64,000 nt of DNA from Vicia villosa (GCF_029867415.1 NC_081185.1:108420566-108484565); one strand, 5' to 3'. Numbered from the stretch's first letter, positions 9,858 through 22,235 are shown. The notes: generated by a model not told the origin, from the sequence alone. Numbers and translations: made by a program.

Positions 9858-11057
9858 AATGATAAAAATAAAGCATAAAACAAGAAATATAAAGAACAAT
9901 ATAATAAAATGCGGAAATTAAAGTCAATTGTTAGTATGTTAGCACGTGAATCATCTTGAAGCTAGTCAAGTATATTTACGATGTTAGTGAAGATCGATGG
10001 TGAGTGAATGATGATCTCGGATTTAAAGTTAATGAAAATTTATCAGAAGTTTGATAGAATCATAGCGACTACACGATAAATTTCAAAAGTCTTAAATCAA
10101 CTGCATACAATCTTTGTCATATTTGATCTTTTATTCCAATTCGGGACAAAGAAAAAGATAAGAAATAATATACAAAAATAAACCTGAAATTGTGAAAAAT
10201 TTACACAATAATAAGAGAGATATTTTGAAAGTATAATTAGGTTAAGAGAAAATAAAATAAAAAAATCTTAAATCTAAAACAAATTAAACCTAATTCATTT
10301 TTTTTTGTGATTTTTTTTGGAATTGATTTTAAGTTAATTAACAAGTTAATTAAACAAATAATTATACAAATAATTAAACTTAACAAGAAAAATAAATCTA
10401 GTTATGTATAAAATTAGTATATAATATATAAACCTAATTTAACAAAATAAAATATTTTTTTCGAATTTTTTGATAGGTTAGAAATAATTAAAAAAAAACA
10501 AATATATACATAATTACTAATTAATTAAGAAAAATAAATTAACTATGAATAAAAATAAAATATTTTTATGTCAAATATTAGATTATAAAAATATAAACCT
10601 AAATCTAAAAGGAAAATATTTTTGGAGTTTTTTTGATTGGTTGAAAATAATTAAAAAGCAATATTTACATAATTACTAATTAATTAAGCAAAATAAATTA
10701 ATTATGAAAAGAAATAAAATATTTTTATGTTAAAAATTAAATAAACATTTTATCAACTTAAAACTAAAATTAAAACATTTTTTTTTGAGAAATTGAAAAT
10801 ATGCATAAATATGGAGTTTTTAATTCATGAACTCCTAACACTACTACATATTAAAAACTACATTGTACTTACTCTATGATGTCCCAAGAGTGGAATAGAG
10901 TGATTGAAATTGATTGAAGGTGGCTATTTGAATGAGCCTTGATTTTTTACAAGTTTCTTGAAACTTTTGAAAAATATAAAATGCTTAAACTATGGCTTTG
11001 GTGTTGTTGTTATGCTCTCCTTGTTGCTCCTCCTTTTGAATGAAGAAAATGAAGCTC

Positions 11058-11065
11058 TATTTATA
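11058..11065 (-). promoter_or_regulatory. Putative LTR promoter TATA box (A' solo LTR)
   Basis: On the minus strand CTTTGCC-TATAAATA-GAGC, the same context as in family B LTRs, about 2.5 kb from the LTR start. Confidence 0.5.
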
Positions 11066-13593
11066 GGCAAAGAGTTTGATATTGGAGGCCAAGCAACTTG
11101 AAATTGTCATGATTAATTTTGTGGAAAAAGAATGGAATATTCTTTTATACTAGGTTAAAAACTTAACCATGGTTTAATCACTCAAGTATTATTCTCTTCA
11201 ATCTTGCAATATTATCTTTAAGAATCTTGAATGGTCATTGCTTGCATCACATGAAGCTTCCTTGCATTATCCTTGAATTATCTCACTTTAATTAAACTTT
11301 AAATGAATAAAATTCAATTAAAAATGAAATAAAAATATCATGAATCATGGATATGTTGTGAATGCCTTTAATCATATGAGAATCAAGATTGAATCACAAA
11401 ATAATTGGCCTTTTTGAAAAATAATTAAAGTTTGGTAATTACTTGTTTCATGCATTTTTCCAAAAAAGGTGAACTTCATCAAGGCATATCTCCCTCAATT
11501 TTGATCCTATGAAAGTGTTCTTGTACTTTTTGGAAAGCCCAAGATGTCCTCTACAAGCCACTTTGGAAGCTTTTTTGCATTTGGAGAAGTTATCTTAATG
11601 ATATGGGCTTTGACAAAAAAAGCTTTTTGTTGACTTTCAAAATGACCTGTAATGTTTTGGCTTATATCTCTTATGCGGAAGCATTTCTTGACCTCGGGCC
11701 CAACATCAAAGTTGTAGAGAATTTAATTTCCTTGAGAATGAGCTTTGGTTGGAATTTTTATGATAAATTATGAGAGAGTTATGGTCGGTCAAAGTTCAGT
11801 TGACTTTTAGGTAAAAAACTCTAATTTTGAAACTTGGAGTTTTGTCGATTTCTGAAATTTTCTTGATGAATTATGATCAACCATTGATCACATGATGAAT
11901 CTTTTGACAAAATATGGATGTTGACAAAAAATTGCATTTTTGACTGTCTGTTGACTTTTTGGTCAAACTGGTCGTCTATTGACTGTTTGAGCTGTTGATT
12001 GTGCGTCCGAGCGAATCGAAGTTTGAAAATTTGTCTGGTGGTACTTTGAGACATATGGGGATCCATGAAATCCATTTGAGGTCTCAAAAACTCGTTCTCC
12101 TGAAAAAAACAAAAACCCTAGTTAGGGACTGTTTGTGTAGGAGACAATTAGGCGTACCTGATTTTTGTGCAGTGTTGAGTCTCTGTTGATCACGTGATTA
12201 TCAGAAGACTTCTAGAACAAAAATCTTGGAAATTTGAAGTGCGAAAGATTGATTTGACTGATGGTACAAACACGGAGAATTGCGCTGATAGCGGGTTTGA
12301 CTGGTAACTGGCTGTCCGGGTATTAACGTAACAGTTAAAGTGAAAAGTTAACAGTTAAAGTTAATTTTTCTTTGTTTTTGTTGTGTTAATGGTGAAAAAT
12401 TATTTACATGGTTTGTTAGAAAAACAAAAACATAAAAATATATACTGTACGCGAATGAAATTATCGATAATAACATTGAAAAGGATTTAATGCATAGAAA
12501 TTAAAATTTAACTAGCAATAAACACGCATAATATCATCTCAATAATTAAACGACGGTACAACAGATAATACAATATTTAATACTGACAGTACAAATATTA
12601 CATAACAAAAAATATAACAAACAGTACGACAAATATTATGAACGGTACATTATTTGAAAGCAACAGATACGACAAACTTTAAGTATGACTATTAAAAATC
12701 CATGCTATAAACAACAGTATATAGATGTACGGGAGTGTAAACATCCCAGGTCCGCATTTTTCAAGACTATGCAGACAGAAAAAGGACATGATCACCACAA
12801 AAACAGTGATGACCACAAGAAGAAACGTATCCACCCACTTTGCCATTTTTTTGCCGGGGAAGAAGAGAAAATGAATAGGAGATAGTATGATAGAAATTTG
12901 GGAGATGAGTGAAATTTGATGTGAGCAATTACGAAAAAAATGAGGAGTATCTATAGAGTGAAAAGAGAGAGATAGAGACGTTGGGGAATGGAGTAGTACC
13001 GTAAAAAGGGAAAATTTGAATAGTAGTAGGATTTGAAAAAAAGTATGGTAGGTTTTGAAAAGAAAAGGGGTATAGAATAAAGCTAGGATTTGATTTGAAA
13101 GAAAGAGATTTGAAAAGAAAGGAAGATATTTGAAAAGAAAGAAAGAGATTTTGAAAAAATAATATAGTATAAAAATAAAAATTAGTGGGAAATAAAACCA
13201 ATAATAATTTAATTGTTACCAGTATAATCTGAAACCCGAACTCCGCACCTGCAAATTTTAATTATGTACCAACTGCGTCAGCAATATTTATCTGAAAATA
13301 AATCTCAAATAAACAGTGTGTGAAGTGATAAACAGTATTTGGCGTTTATGTAAGAATAAATTTAACAGCGAACCAAAATACTGTATAAAAAATTCTAAAA
13401 ATTGAGTATTCATAAAATCAGGATATTTATGAAATAAAAATCCAAGATTGTATAAAACTCCAAAATTTTAGACAGAAGTCTGTTGACTTCTCTTTGAAAA
13501 AAAAAGACGCGGGCAAATTTTGGGGTATAACAATAATGATCATAACACTTAGAAAATGATGGGATCTCAAAGGTCAAAAATTGGGGTATGACA

Positions 13594-13598
13594 ACGGG
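13594..13598. repeat. Target-site duplication ACGGG, right copy (A' solo LTR)
   Basis: A direct copy of 8883-8887, right after the GGGTATGACA end of the LTR. Confidence 0.85.
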
Positions 13599-14591
13599 TT
13601 ATTATTGGATCCATTGATTTTCCTTTGATGTGTTTTGATGATGATTCTTCCTTAAACATATTTACATGATGGTGTTGAGTTTATGATGTGTACGATACTG
13701 AATTGTATGTCAATTCATCTCTCTCACTTCACTTCACCCCCCTTTTCCATTCTAGGTTAAACACATGATACATGGAACCTTACTAGCTAGTTTGCACTTC
13801 TTTACCTTTATTTGATGCTCTTAGATCCATACCTTCTAAGCATGACCCATAGGGATTGTTATGACATGAGTTGGTGTTTACTTAAGTGGAAATTTTCTTA
13901 CCTTTGATGATTATCTTGTGTTTAGGACTTAGGTCCATACTTGTAACTTGTTTAAGTTCTATTCCCCATTTGCCATGCATGTTTGCTCAAGTTAAGTGAT
14001 GTTTGTTAACATGTAGCCTTTTAATGGTAATTGGTGGTATCTCAAAGTATTTTACACTTAGGTATTTTCCTTTGTCTCTTTCTTGCATGATCGTTTGAAC
14101 TTTGTTTAAAGTTATGGCCTCTAACTATTTGATTATCTCTCATCCTAGAAGTGTTCACTTCTTTCACTTGTTTCTTTACTTGTTCAAATATATATTGTTT
14201 TCTCTTGAGATGTTCATTTCTTATCTTTGAAGTGTTTACTTCTTTGTCTTTGTCACTTATTTTCATTACTTATTCAAGTAATTAGTTTGTTACTTAAGGT
14301 GGTTACCTCTATGTGTGTAAACATCTAGTTTAAGATGTTTTAAACTTGCTTTCTCTACTTGTTCAAGTGTTGATTGCTTTCTTTTGAGATGTTCATCTCC
14401 TATCTTTGAAGTTTTTACTTCTTGACTTAAGTGTTGAGTGCTTTCTTTTGAGATTCTCATCTCTTATCTTTGAAGTGTTTACTTCTTTCTTGTGTTTATG
14501 CCATGTTCCCTTAGGAATATGATTCTATCCCGTTCAATATGAATCATGCATACCTTAGGATTCATATCCATGCATGACACCATTCGGTAAA

Positions 14592-14595
14592 TCTC

Positions 14596-14638
<43 letters not shown>
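14592..14638. repeat. (CT)n microsatellite
   Basis: A nearly pure CT run with one CC interruption, within family D. Confidence 0.9.
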
Positions 14639-14641
<3 letters not shown>

Positions 14642-14768
14642 CCCAACTTTAGGTCCATAAGCATGACAACTAATTGGATCGAGATCCCCTTTTGTTTAGT
14701 CATTCTCTTTTGCATTCACCCCTTCTCTCTTCCTTTTCAAATTTCAAAACACTTAATAAACAATAATG

Positions 14769-15025
14769 AGAATCATGCTACTACGAGCCTTAAGTAATGG
14801 AAAAGGGTGAGTGGGTGCAGTCCCTACCTTATTCTTATTTGATTTATAGTCTTTAGTATGGATCGAAACACAAACTATTCCCATAAAAACACCCATCAAA
14901 ACTCTTCTAAGAAACCTAATTAATAAACGACAAGAATCACACTACCACGGGCCTTAAGTAATGGAAAAGGGTGAGCGGGTGCAGTACCTAACTCATTCTT
15001 CTTTCATTTATAGTCTTTGGTGTGG
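14769..15025 (+). repeat. Direct duplication of a ~92-bp block, period ~162 bp
   Basis: The block GAGAATCATGCTACTACGAG...GGTGAGTGGGTGCAG...TATAGTCTTTAGTATGG at 14769-14860 recurs with changes at 14931-15025. Both copies keep GCCTTAAGTAATGGAAAAGG. Confidence 0.75.
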
Positions 15026-15700
15026 TTTAAGTCCTAAACCTTAATAAAGTAGAGAGGTGATGAGTGTCCTTGCAGTGGGATCCACTTATAATTATCTACA
15101 ACAAAAACACACACAAATTCAATTTTCTTATTTTAAAAAGCCTTTTCGGGTAAGAACATGTTAATTCCTTTCTACGACAACTGTGCGAGTCTCCAAAGGT
15201 TGAGCCACAGTGGAATGCGAAATTAGCATCGTTCATTAAAAAACACAAACTATCCAAAATGTTTGAGCCGAACTACGGAGCTATAATTCCTTGAAAGGGA
15301 TACGTAGGCATTAGGTCGCAGGGCCTAAGCGAGCACAACTTTGTAAGAACTTTGTTTTCCCTGTATTTTATTTTCTTTACTTTGCATGCACTCCCCTAGC
15401 ATTATGTTTTAGACTTATAGTTTTACACACTTAGATTAGAACAAAAAAGAGTGGATCCCATAGAGTACTACATACGTGAGGGATGTTGATACCTTCCCCT
15501 TGTCTAACCGACTCCCTTACCCTTCCTCTTAGTAGCGAGACCTTGTTATTTCTCTTGTAAGTTTTATTCGGTGTTTTCCTTTCCATTCTCTTGGGATAAA
15601 TAAATATTTATGAAGCTTTTATCTCTATAGTATCATAAACCGTTTTCAAAAATAAAATAACTTTTTCAAATTAAGCATGATTTATGCACTTCACAATTTA

Positions 15701-16276
15701 ACCCCCTTATTATGGTTAGAGTCATTTTTTCAACAAACTGGCCTCCTTACTAGATTCTCCATCAGAGTTCTCATCTTGAAATAACCAGCTAGGCAGTTGA
15801 GTAAACCATACGTTGAGCCTTATTGCGTACCTTATCGCGGGCAGAATATCATATATTGTGCCCACCCCAAGTACACAATGCAAAATAGTAAAATAGATTA
15901 TTATTTTTTTTCTTTATTTTTTTTCAAATAGCTATTATTGCATATATTGATACGTACACTTTTTTAAAAAAAAATTCTTGACTATCTTCATTGTATTCAA
16001 AATTAAAAGTTAAATGAGACGTCCCTTTTCGCGATATGCGTTCAGTCAATTTAGTTGTTTCCATAATTTATAGTTTAATACTATGGATTCAATCCATAGT
16101 TACAAATGTTGAATGAGCTTTAGCATAATAATATTAAATTTTACCATTTAAATTAAATAAATGTGTTTATGTTTCCAATTTTAAAATCTTATTTAATTAG
16201 GGGCGAGGTGACCAATGGGAAACGTGCTCTGACGTGTTTTCCTTTTTATTTTATGAGAGTTCGTTTATATACTCTG
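15701..16276. other. Intergenic sequence upstream of the F-box gene
   Basis: AT-rich sequence with no open gene and no repeat structure I recognise. It should hold the upstream promoter of the F-box gene. Confidence 0.5.
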
Positions 16277-16285
16277 TATAAAAGG
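16277..16285 (+). promoter_or_regulatory. TATA box of the F-box gene
   Basis: TATAAAAGG lies 95 bp before the first ATG. A start about 30 bp downstream (near 16308) would give a 5' leader of roughly 60 bases with no upstream ATG. Confidence 0.6.
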
Positions 16286-16294
16286 GTTTTAAGC

Positions 16295-16376
16295 TCAATC
16301 GTGTACAACAAAGAGAATAAAATAGATAAGATAGTTCAATCGTGCAAAACAAAGAGAATAAAGTAGACAAGATGGT
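16295..16376 (+). repeat. Tandem 41-bp duplication spanning leader and start codon
   Basis: Unit 1 is 16295-16335 and unit 2 is 16336-16376, identical at 36 of 41 positions by eye. Both begin TCAATCGTG and contain CAAAGAGAATAAA. In unit 1 the end reads AAGATAGT; in unit 2 it reads AAGATGGT, which makes the ATG at 16372. The start codon thus lies in the second copy and differs from the first copy by one A-to-G change. Confidence 0.85.
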
Positions 16377-18488
16377 CGCAGAGAAATCAAGAAAGCAGCG
16401 AGGAAACAATGGAGAAGATTTTATCCGATCTAAAGGTTCCAACGGCTTACCTTTGTCACTATTAAGTATGATTTCATATGCTTATATGCTCCATCTTTTA
16501 ATTTTGTTGGTTTCTAAGATGTATTATCATCCCTATCATATCATTATATGTATATATTTTTAAAATTAAGTATCAAATATTTAGCATATATTTTTCTTGT
16601 ATATGTTGGTTTTGGATATTATTTTCCTTATTTCAATTGATTTTTGAAAATATACAATGTCTTAGTGCGCGCTACTTTCGCCGTTGTGGAGTCTTGGGTT
16701 ATTTTTGCAGCGGAACCATAACTGATAGGTTACAAGATAGAAAGCCTTGTCGTTTGCCCTATGTTCCCATTTGATTTTTCCTTTCTTGAAATCTTAGTTT
16801 TTTCTTTTTAAGTTTCATTTGTTTATTTCTATGGTTCTTAGGTATGAGGAGATTTACTTGTGTTGAAAATCCACCATAATTGCAACAATTTTGGATTACC
16901 ACTATTACATCTTCTAACATGTTCATAGTATTGAGTTCGAGGTGGTGTGTTGAGTTTTTAATTGTACAAATATATAGTAATGCTTTGAAGGCTTCAATTT
17001 TCAAGTCAACTCTCTATTTTGAGTTTTATCTCATGTCCAATTTCTAAGAAGGTATCAACGTTTATCTAAATTTTTTGTTGGACTGCCCACACCTTCCACG
17101 CTCAAGGTCCATAGAACTGGGCGTAAATTTTGGAAAGTTCGTTTGATTGCTCATTGTCCCTAGTCACCTATATTGTAAATAATTTAGGTTTCTCTTATTG
17201 CAATCTAAAATACCTTCATTATACTAGGTCTAAATTTAGTTTTAAATACTATAGAAACAGTGCCTTATTTTAAGGAAAATTGCTTTCTTGGATTACTATA
17301 CTATTTAGAAACATTCCTTTATCTCGTAATTTTCAATGATATTATTAGCTAAGTGAATAAGTTTATATGTAATCTTAGTATTAATATTCTAAATTGCCTA
17401 ACATTGTCACTGTAGCAGGGAAGAAAACAGAGAATAATATTGATTTCAGCCAACTTCCTTGGAATGTGCTTGATACCATTTCCCAAAAACTAAGTTTTGA
17501 TGATCTCTTTGATTTTGCAAGTGTTTGTAGAGAGTGGAGGGTGGTTAAGAAGATTTATTGGAAAAACTTCCTAGAATCTCAATCGCCATTACTCTTGGAA
17601 ACAACATCATATGCTAAGAAATCTTTTACTTTTTATAGCATACATGACCAACGAGCTTACCTTTCTGAGATGAGTTATTTTTGGGGATTATTCTATTGTG
17701 GTTCTTCCAGTGGATATCTAATCATGGCAGGTGCCAACAATACACTTCATTTAATGAACCCGTTTACAAGAAAGCAGAAAATAATTAACATATCAACAAT
17801 TACAAATGATTTGAATTATTGTGCTTGTCGTGTCTTACTTGCTTTTGCCAAAGGCTCTGTTGAATTTGTCATAGTGGCTTCTAGCAGATCTTCGTTAAGC
17901 TTGCATGTATATCAGTCACGAAATTCCAGTTGGGTGACTTATATTGAAAGAAGAAATCCATTGAAGGTTGTGGACTTTGTTGTTTTGCATAATATAATTT
18001 ATGTTATCACTAACAAGGCTGAAATTGGGGTACTTAGCTTGAACTCTTCAAGTTTGAAATTTCTACAACTCAAAAATACTCCAGACATAACTGATTCTTT
18101 CTTGAAGTTACTTAGTTGTGATGAGAAGCTTCTAATAGTTGATTTTACACCAGGGAGACAATTGGATGTCTACATGATAGACTTTGGCTTAATGAGTTAT
18201 GTTAAGCTAGAAACTTTGGGAAACATTGCATTATTTTATTCGCGTAACAAATGCTATGCATTAGCAAACCCAAGAAAATGGGGCTATGAGAGCAACTCTG
18301 TGTATTACATTAATTGTATGTCTACAGAATGTGAAGTGTATTCTGGGAGTAGTAATGAACTGATAAAATGCATTGTGCCTGCTGGTAGACGTCGACCTCC
18401 TCGTAGATCAAGTAGATCAAGAACCTATTGGCTAGATTGGTGTTTTCGAAATCTACACGATGAAGTAGATTATTCTCTTGTTGAGTAG
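16372..18488 (+). CDS. F-box protein with DUF295 (SKIP23/KIB-like) C-terminal domain; two exons
   Basis: Likely the substrate-recognition subunit of an SCF-type E3 ubiquitin ligase; the F-box would bind SKP1/ASK and the C-terminal beta-propeller-like DUF295 region would bind a target, which cannot be told from sequence. Exon 1 is 16372-16465 (31 codons plus one base, basic MVAEKSRKQRG start). The intron 16466-17417 runs from GTATG to a TAG-CAG tandem acceptor. Exon 2 is 17419-18488, or starts at 17416 with the first AG; both keep frame, giving about 387 or 388 residues. The F-box lies at about 40-80 (FSQLPWNVLDTISQKL...VCREWR). The DUF295-type body follows, with GYLIMAG, NPFTRK and the late ALFYSRNKCYALANP stretch, and a basic RRRPPRRSSRSR run near the C-terminus. 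Exon 2 has no ATG before the F-box, so exon 1 is needed. The ATG context AAGATGG is good. It is the only intact host gene in the window. Splice sites are predicted by eye. Confidence 0.82.
17412..17418 (+). promoter_or_regulatory. NAGNAG tandem splice acceptor (TAGCAG)
   Basis: The end of the predicted intron reads GTAGCAG. Splicing after TAG (17415) or after CAG (17418) both join in frame to the phase-1 end of exon 1. The two products differ at the junction by one residue (Thr-Gly-Lys versus Arg-Lys). Confidence 0.6.
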
Positions 18489-19288
18489 TATGTGGACTTT
18501 TACACTATGTAGCTCGTTGTGTGACCTTCCATGTTTGGATCATTGTTCCTCATATTTTCCATCAATTTCCTTATACTTTAACTATACTACAAAATTTGTT
18601 ATGGTTTTTTAGTTTCATAATCTTGGCTTAAATTATGTAACTTTTGATGAATATTACTTGTTAACATGGCAATTATTTTGAGTTCTTAGGCTTAAAAGGC
18701 CTTATGATTATAGTTTATAAAATTTGTTTGAATGTTCTAGATATTGTATTATTTCATTCACTTGACATATCAGTCCCAAAGTCATGTGAGAACAGATGTA
18801 GCATGTGTCAGAATTTGCCTATATTTCATCAATCCCAAGTCCTAATGCATGTTTAAAAAGAAATTTTATGTTTGGTTTTTCAATGAGTTTGAATTTGTAT
18901 GTTTGGACTCACGACGTGTACGGTTTTTCAATGAGTTTGAATTTGTATGGTTTTCTCAATTAAATTAAAATAAATTAAAAAATATATAATAGTAATTTTT
19001 AATCTAGCTTTTATATTGCTCAATTTTGTTAAAAATATACTACTAAAAGTATGCTCCTGACAGTGTATTTTAAATTATGTATCCTATCATATGTTTTCGA
19101 TAACATGATAAAGGATTTAAGAAATTATCAAAAGTAAGAATCCACTTGGGAACTAAGAAAATCTATCCAATTTGTCCAAATAAAAATTACCCTAATTTTT
19201 TTATGGTTTAATATATAAAATTACCCTAATTTCTTTAAATTTTTATTTATTTTTTAAAAGTCACGTGGAATTTTTTTAATTAATTTTT

Positions 19289-19360
<72 letters not shown>

Positions 19361-19439
19361 AATTTTTTGTATATAATAATTTTTTTTATATTTTGGATGT
19401 AAAAACAGTTATTAAAAAAAAATTATGTCCATGAAAGAA
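18489..19439. other. 3' flank of the F-box gene, AT-rich spacer
   Basis: No gene is seen. A 28-bp direct repeat GGTTTTTCAATGAGTTTGAA... occurs at 18874-18901 and 18922-18949. The 3' untranslated part of the F-box gene should lie in the first few hundred bases. Confidence 0.5.
19292..19357. repeat. (TA)n microsatellite, about 33 units
   Basis: An uninterrupted AT/TA run of about 66 bp in the AT-rich spacer. Confidence 0.92.
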
Positions 19440-20133
19440 TAATTATCTTATGCTTACTATGAAAGTAATCTCATCCTTTGATTTAATTGAATACTGTCTG
19501 AATTGAAATCATTCCACTTCAGATAATTTGTCCATGAGAGAAGCATATGCCTTCAAATCTATCAACTTTCAATCTCAAACTTGGAGCAAACACTTATGAA
19601 ATCTAATCATTCCTCTATCTAAGGTCTTTCTTGCTTGGAGACTTTGTCATAATAAAATACCTAATGATGATTACCTAAGATTGAGAGGCTGTAATAGTTC
19701 TTCCATGTGCAGTTTGTGCATGTTCCATCAGGAAACCACAAAACACTTGCTAAAGGTGCATACTGCTTATAAGATCTTCGACATATTGAATCTATGTGAC
19801 ATGAATTGGAGCCCTCAATGTAATGTGGTTATTCAAGTAGAATTTTCACCTTTATCAACATTATCTGGTACTCTCGTAATTAAGCCAAATTAAATAAGCA
19901 CTTGTTTCATTGGAAGAAAGTTTTAATTTGGTTCATGTTAAGGTCTCATTTATAGAAAACATTACTAACAAGTTTTCTAACTCATCCATCAATGAGCTCA
20001 CTATCATCAAGAACTTCAATGTCAAAATTTATCCTTCTAATTCTCCATAAATTATACAGGTTTTATAGGAACCTCCTTCACGTGGTTGGCTTAAATGCAA
20101 CACTGACGACTCTTTCTCCATGCAGTTGGCTTC
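19440..20133 (+). pseudogene. LINE-type reverse transcriptase remnant: zf-RVT and RNase H start
   Basis: Translation in shifting frames gives the plant non-LTR signature in order. First comes a stretch like SDNLSMREAYAFKS, then VFLAWRLCHNKIPNDDYLRL and MCSLC...HQETTKHLL (zinc-binding zf-RVT). A linker follows that matches INIIWYSRN, then GWLKCNTDDS, the start of the RVT_3-type RNase H. Stops and shifts break it, so it is dead. It is cut at 20133 by element A; the RNase H frame continues at 42724. Confidence 0.7.
20129..20133. repeat. Target-site duplication GCTTC, left copy (element A)
   Basis: GCTTC precedes the LTR start TGTCATACC and recurs at 42719-42723 after the LTR end TATTACA. Confidence 0.9.
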
Positions 20134-21329
20134 TGTCATACCCCAAAATTTTCCCAACATATTTGTTCATATTTCAGCCCATCTGACTTTCAAACGCTCA
20201 AAGATACACAAGAAGGAACCATGCAGTCTCCCTCCTAAACAACAGCCTCTAAATTAGGGTTTTTGATTTAATCAAGGAAAATGGGACCTCTGATACCTTA
20301 AGTGAACTTCATGAATTATCATATGCCTCAAAGTAGCCTCATGCCAATTTTCAAGCTCTGATTCAAAAGATTGCTCACCCAATGGCCCAAACGATCAATA
20401 ATCGACTAGTTGACCTAAAAGTCAAACTATGGTCAAACCATAGTCAAAACTTCGGATTTTTGGTCAGCATCCTCATTGTGAAGTATCATTTATCATTTGA
20501 TCAAGGATTGATCATGATTCATCAAGAAAAGGCCAAAAATCCACAAAAGTACAAAGTTGCTATTTTAGGGTTTCTAGGTAAAAGTCAATCGAACTTTGAT
20601 CAGCCATATCTTTCTCATACTTTCTCAGAAATTCCTCAATCGAAGCTCATTCTCAAGGAAATTTGATTCTCTACAACTTTGATGTTGGGCCCAAGGTCAA
20701 GAAATGCTTCCGCATAAGAGATATGAGCCAGAACATTACAGGTCCTTCTAGAAGCTCGCAAAAAGCAGTTTTTCGCCAGGAGCCATATCTTCCATATAAA
20801 ATCCTCAAATGCAAACAAGCTTCCAAAGTGGCTTGTAGAGGACATCATGACCTTTCCAAAAAGTCCTAGAACACTCTCATAGGACAAATATTGAGTGATT
20901 TATGATCCTCAGAAGTTGGGCAAAATTTGAGAAAATGCATGAAGCTTTAATTGACTAATTTCATGTTTTTGACTAATGGGCCATAACTTTTTGATTACCC
21001 ATGAAATCCTAAGCTTAAAAGTGGCCCATAATCAAATCCTAAATTATTTTATGATTTTATTTCAATTATTTTTGATTTTATTCATTTAAAATCAATTTAA
21101 AACAAATAAAATCATGATTTAATGAAAGAATATTCTATGGATTATTTCTTCTTCAAATATTCAATCCAAAAACAATCCAATGGCCAAGGAATCGTGAGAA
21201 AAGTGCATAAAATAGATTGGTTGCAAAAATGGAAAGTTTGTATGCAAATTCCAAATCAAATTTCATCATCATCAAAGGCTTGATTCAAATGATTTCTTTC
21301 CATAATTCTTGACCTAATCTAATGCCCAA

Positions 21330-21338
21330 TATATATAC
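21330..21338 (+). promoter_or_regulatory. Putative LTR promoter TATA box (element A)
   Basis: TATATATAC in CAATATATATACAACAAC about 1.2 kb into the LTR, repeated in the 3' LTR at 30424-30432. It is less convincing than the TATAAATA of families B and A'. Confidence 0.45.
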
Positions 21339-22167
21339 AACAACTTCAGACTCCAAGAGGACGAGATCCTTGCCTAAAAAAAAAAACTAACAAGACTCAC
21401 CAAAAACTCCAAAGCTAGGGCACGGTAGAATTCTTTCTACAACAAGTTTCAGACTCCACCATCCATTCAAATCAATTCCTGAGTGTCCAAATATTAAATC
21501 CAGGTATTTGGTAATGATCATTCACGTATGGAACACGCATACCATGTTCATCCCTTGCATTCATACTTTTAAATTTCGTGCATCATGTATTATTGTATTT
21601 TAACGTGATATGGTGCTTTTAACGTGTTCAAGGTGTTATTTAGATAAGCTTAGAACAGTTGAAACGAAGCTTTAATGCATACAACAAGAATCACCATTGT
21701 TAGAGCAAGGTGAAGCTCACTCGTCGGGTTCATATTTCCATGAGCTTTCAGCCAAAACCGAGACCATATTCATGTTCAGGGGAGAATTTTAAGTCGACAT
21801 GGACTTTTCTTTTGTTTGTTCGAATCGATTTTGTAGGTCGCATGAGTGCAGAATAATTTGAAGGGGAAATCGCAAGAAAATCCGCAGGAGATATGGTGGC
21901 TAATTCCGCAGGTGCCTTGAAAGAAGAAGATGAACAGTATCTAGGAAACACGCATGGAGGCTTCGCGCACATTCATTGGCCGGTGACTTTTTCCAATTTC
22001 TCTCCCTTTTTCTGAGTGGCCGGTCAGCGTTTCAACGCTCTCTCTCCAACTTTGATTGGCTCTGTGTACAATCTGTGGGCCCCGGTTTGACTATCTTTTT
22101 CAATTTAACATTTATGTTTTTGTTTTTCCTATTTATCGTTTGATGTTGACTCTCTTACCAACGAAAC

Positions 22168-22235
22168 AACTCAGCGCAGCTGGCATTGGGGAGAAACCCA
22201 TGATTCTTAAGACAGGGGTTCGATCCCCAAGAACC
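22168..22235 (+). other. tRNA-like segment inside LTR A (5' copy)
   Basis: A-box-like CAGCGCAGCTGG (about 22172-22183) and B-box GGTTCGATCCC (22217-22227) inside a GGGG/CCCC T-arm-like stem. No complete cloverleaf is evident. It lies about 0.85 kb after the TATA candidate, close to the spacing of the tRNA-like segments in LTR B. Confidence 0.55.

Larger units (their letters stand above)
8888..13593 (-). mobile_element. Solo LTR of family A' (4706 bp, minus strand)
   Basis: On the minus strand it starts TGTCATACCCCAATTTTTG at 13593 and ends GAGTTACA at 8888. ACGGG flanks it on both sides (8883-8887 and 13594-13598). Its middle part (about 11640-11760) is similar to family A near 20660-20740, and about 9940-10150 is similar to family C near 60030-60240. 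It therefore belongs to the same Tat-type LTR group. No internal region remains. A second LTR-like start (TGTTATACCCC) lies 61 bp inside, at 13532. Confidence 0.82.
13599..15700 (+). mobile_element. LTR-type repeat, family D, segment 3 (U5-like end, truncated)
   Basis: This carries the block AGAGTACTAC, then GTGAGGG, a 13-14-nt loop, CCCCTTGT and CTAACCGACTCCC (about 15460-15530). That matches in order the U5 block of families A, B and C, so it is the 3' part of a Tat-type LTR. Before it are a (CT)n tract and a duplicated block. The expected end with the GTCGGTGGCGACTC motif is missing, so the right boundary (about 15600-15720) is uncertain. No open gene is present. Confidence 0.5.

Noticed and set aside
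9440..9927. Three overlapping minus-strand frames of about 150 codons, all rich in Phe, Leu, Tyr and Cys
   Set aside because: They are the same 43-bp tandem repeat read in three frames; the period is not a multiple of three and lacks stops. No start, domain or codon bias supports a protein.
15701..16276. Possible continuation of the Athila-like LTR or of family D before the F-box gene
   Set aside because: No matching end motif or target duplication (GAAGT) was found at a suitable place.
16408..16466. Alternative start ATGGAGAAG inside exon 1 of the F-box gene
   Set aside because: Its frame hits TAA after 18 codons and does not join exon 2 in frame, whereas the ATG at 16372 does.
20382..20887. 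Paired frames on both strands in the element A LTR (repeated at 29476-29981)
   Set aside because: They occur identically in both LTRs, overlap on opposite strands and match no protein family; they are chance frames in LTR sequence.
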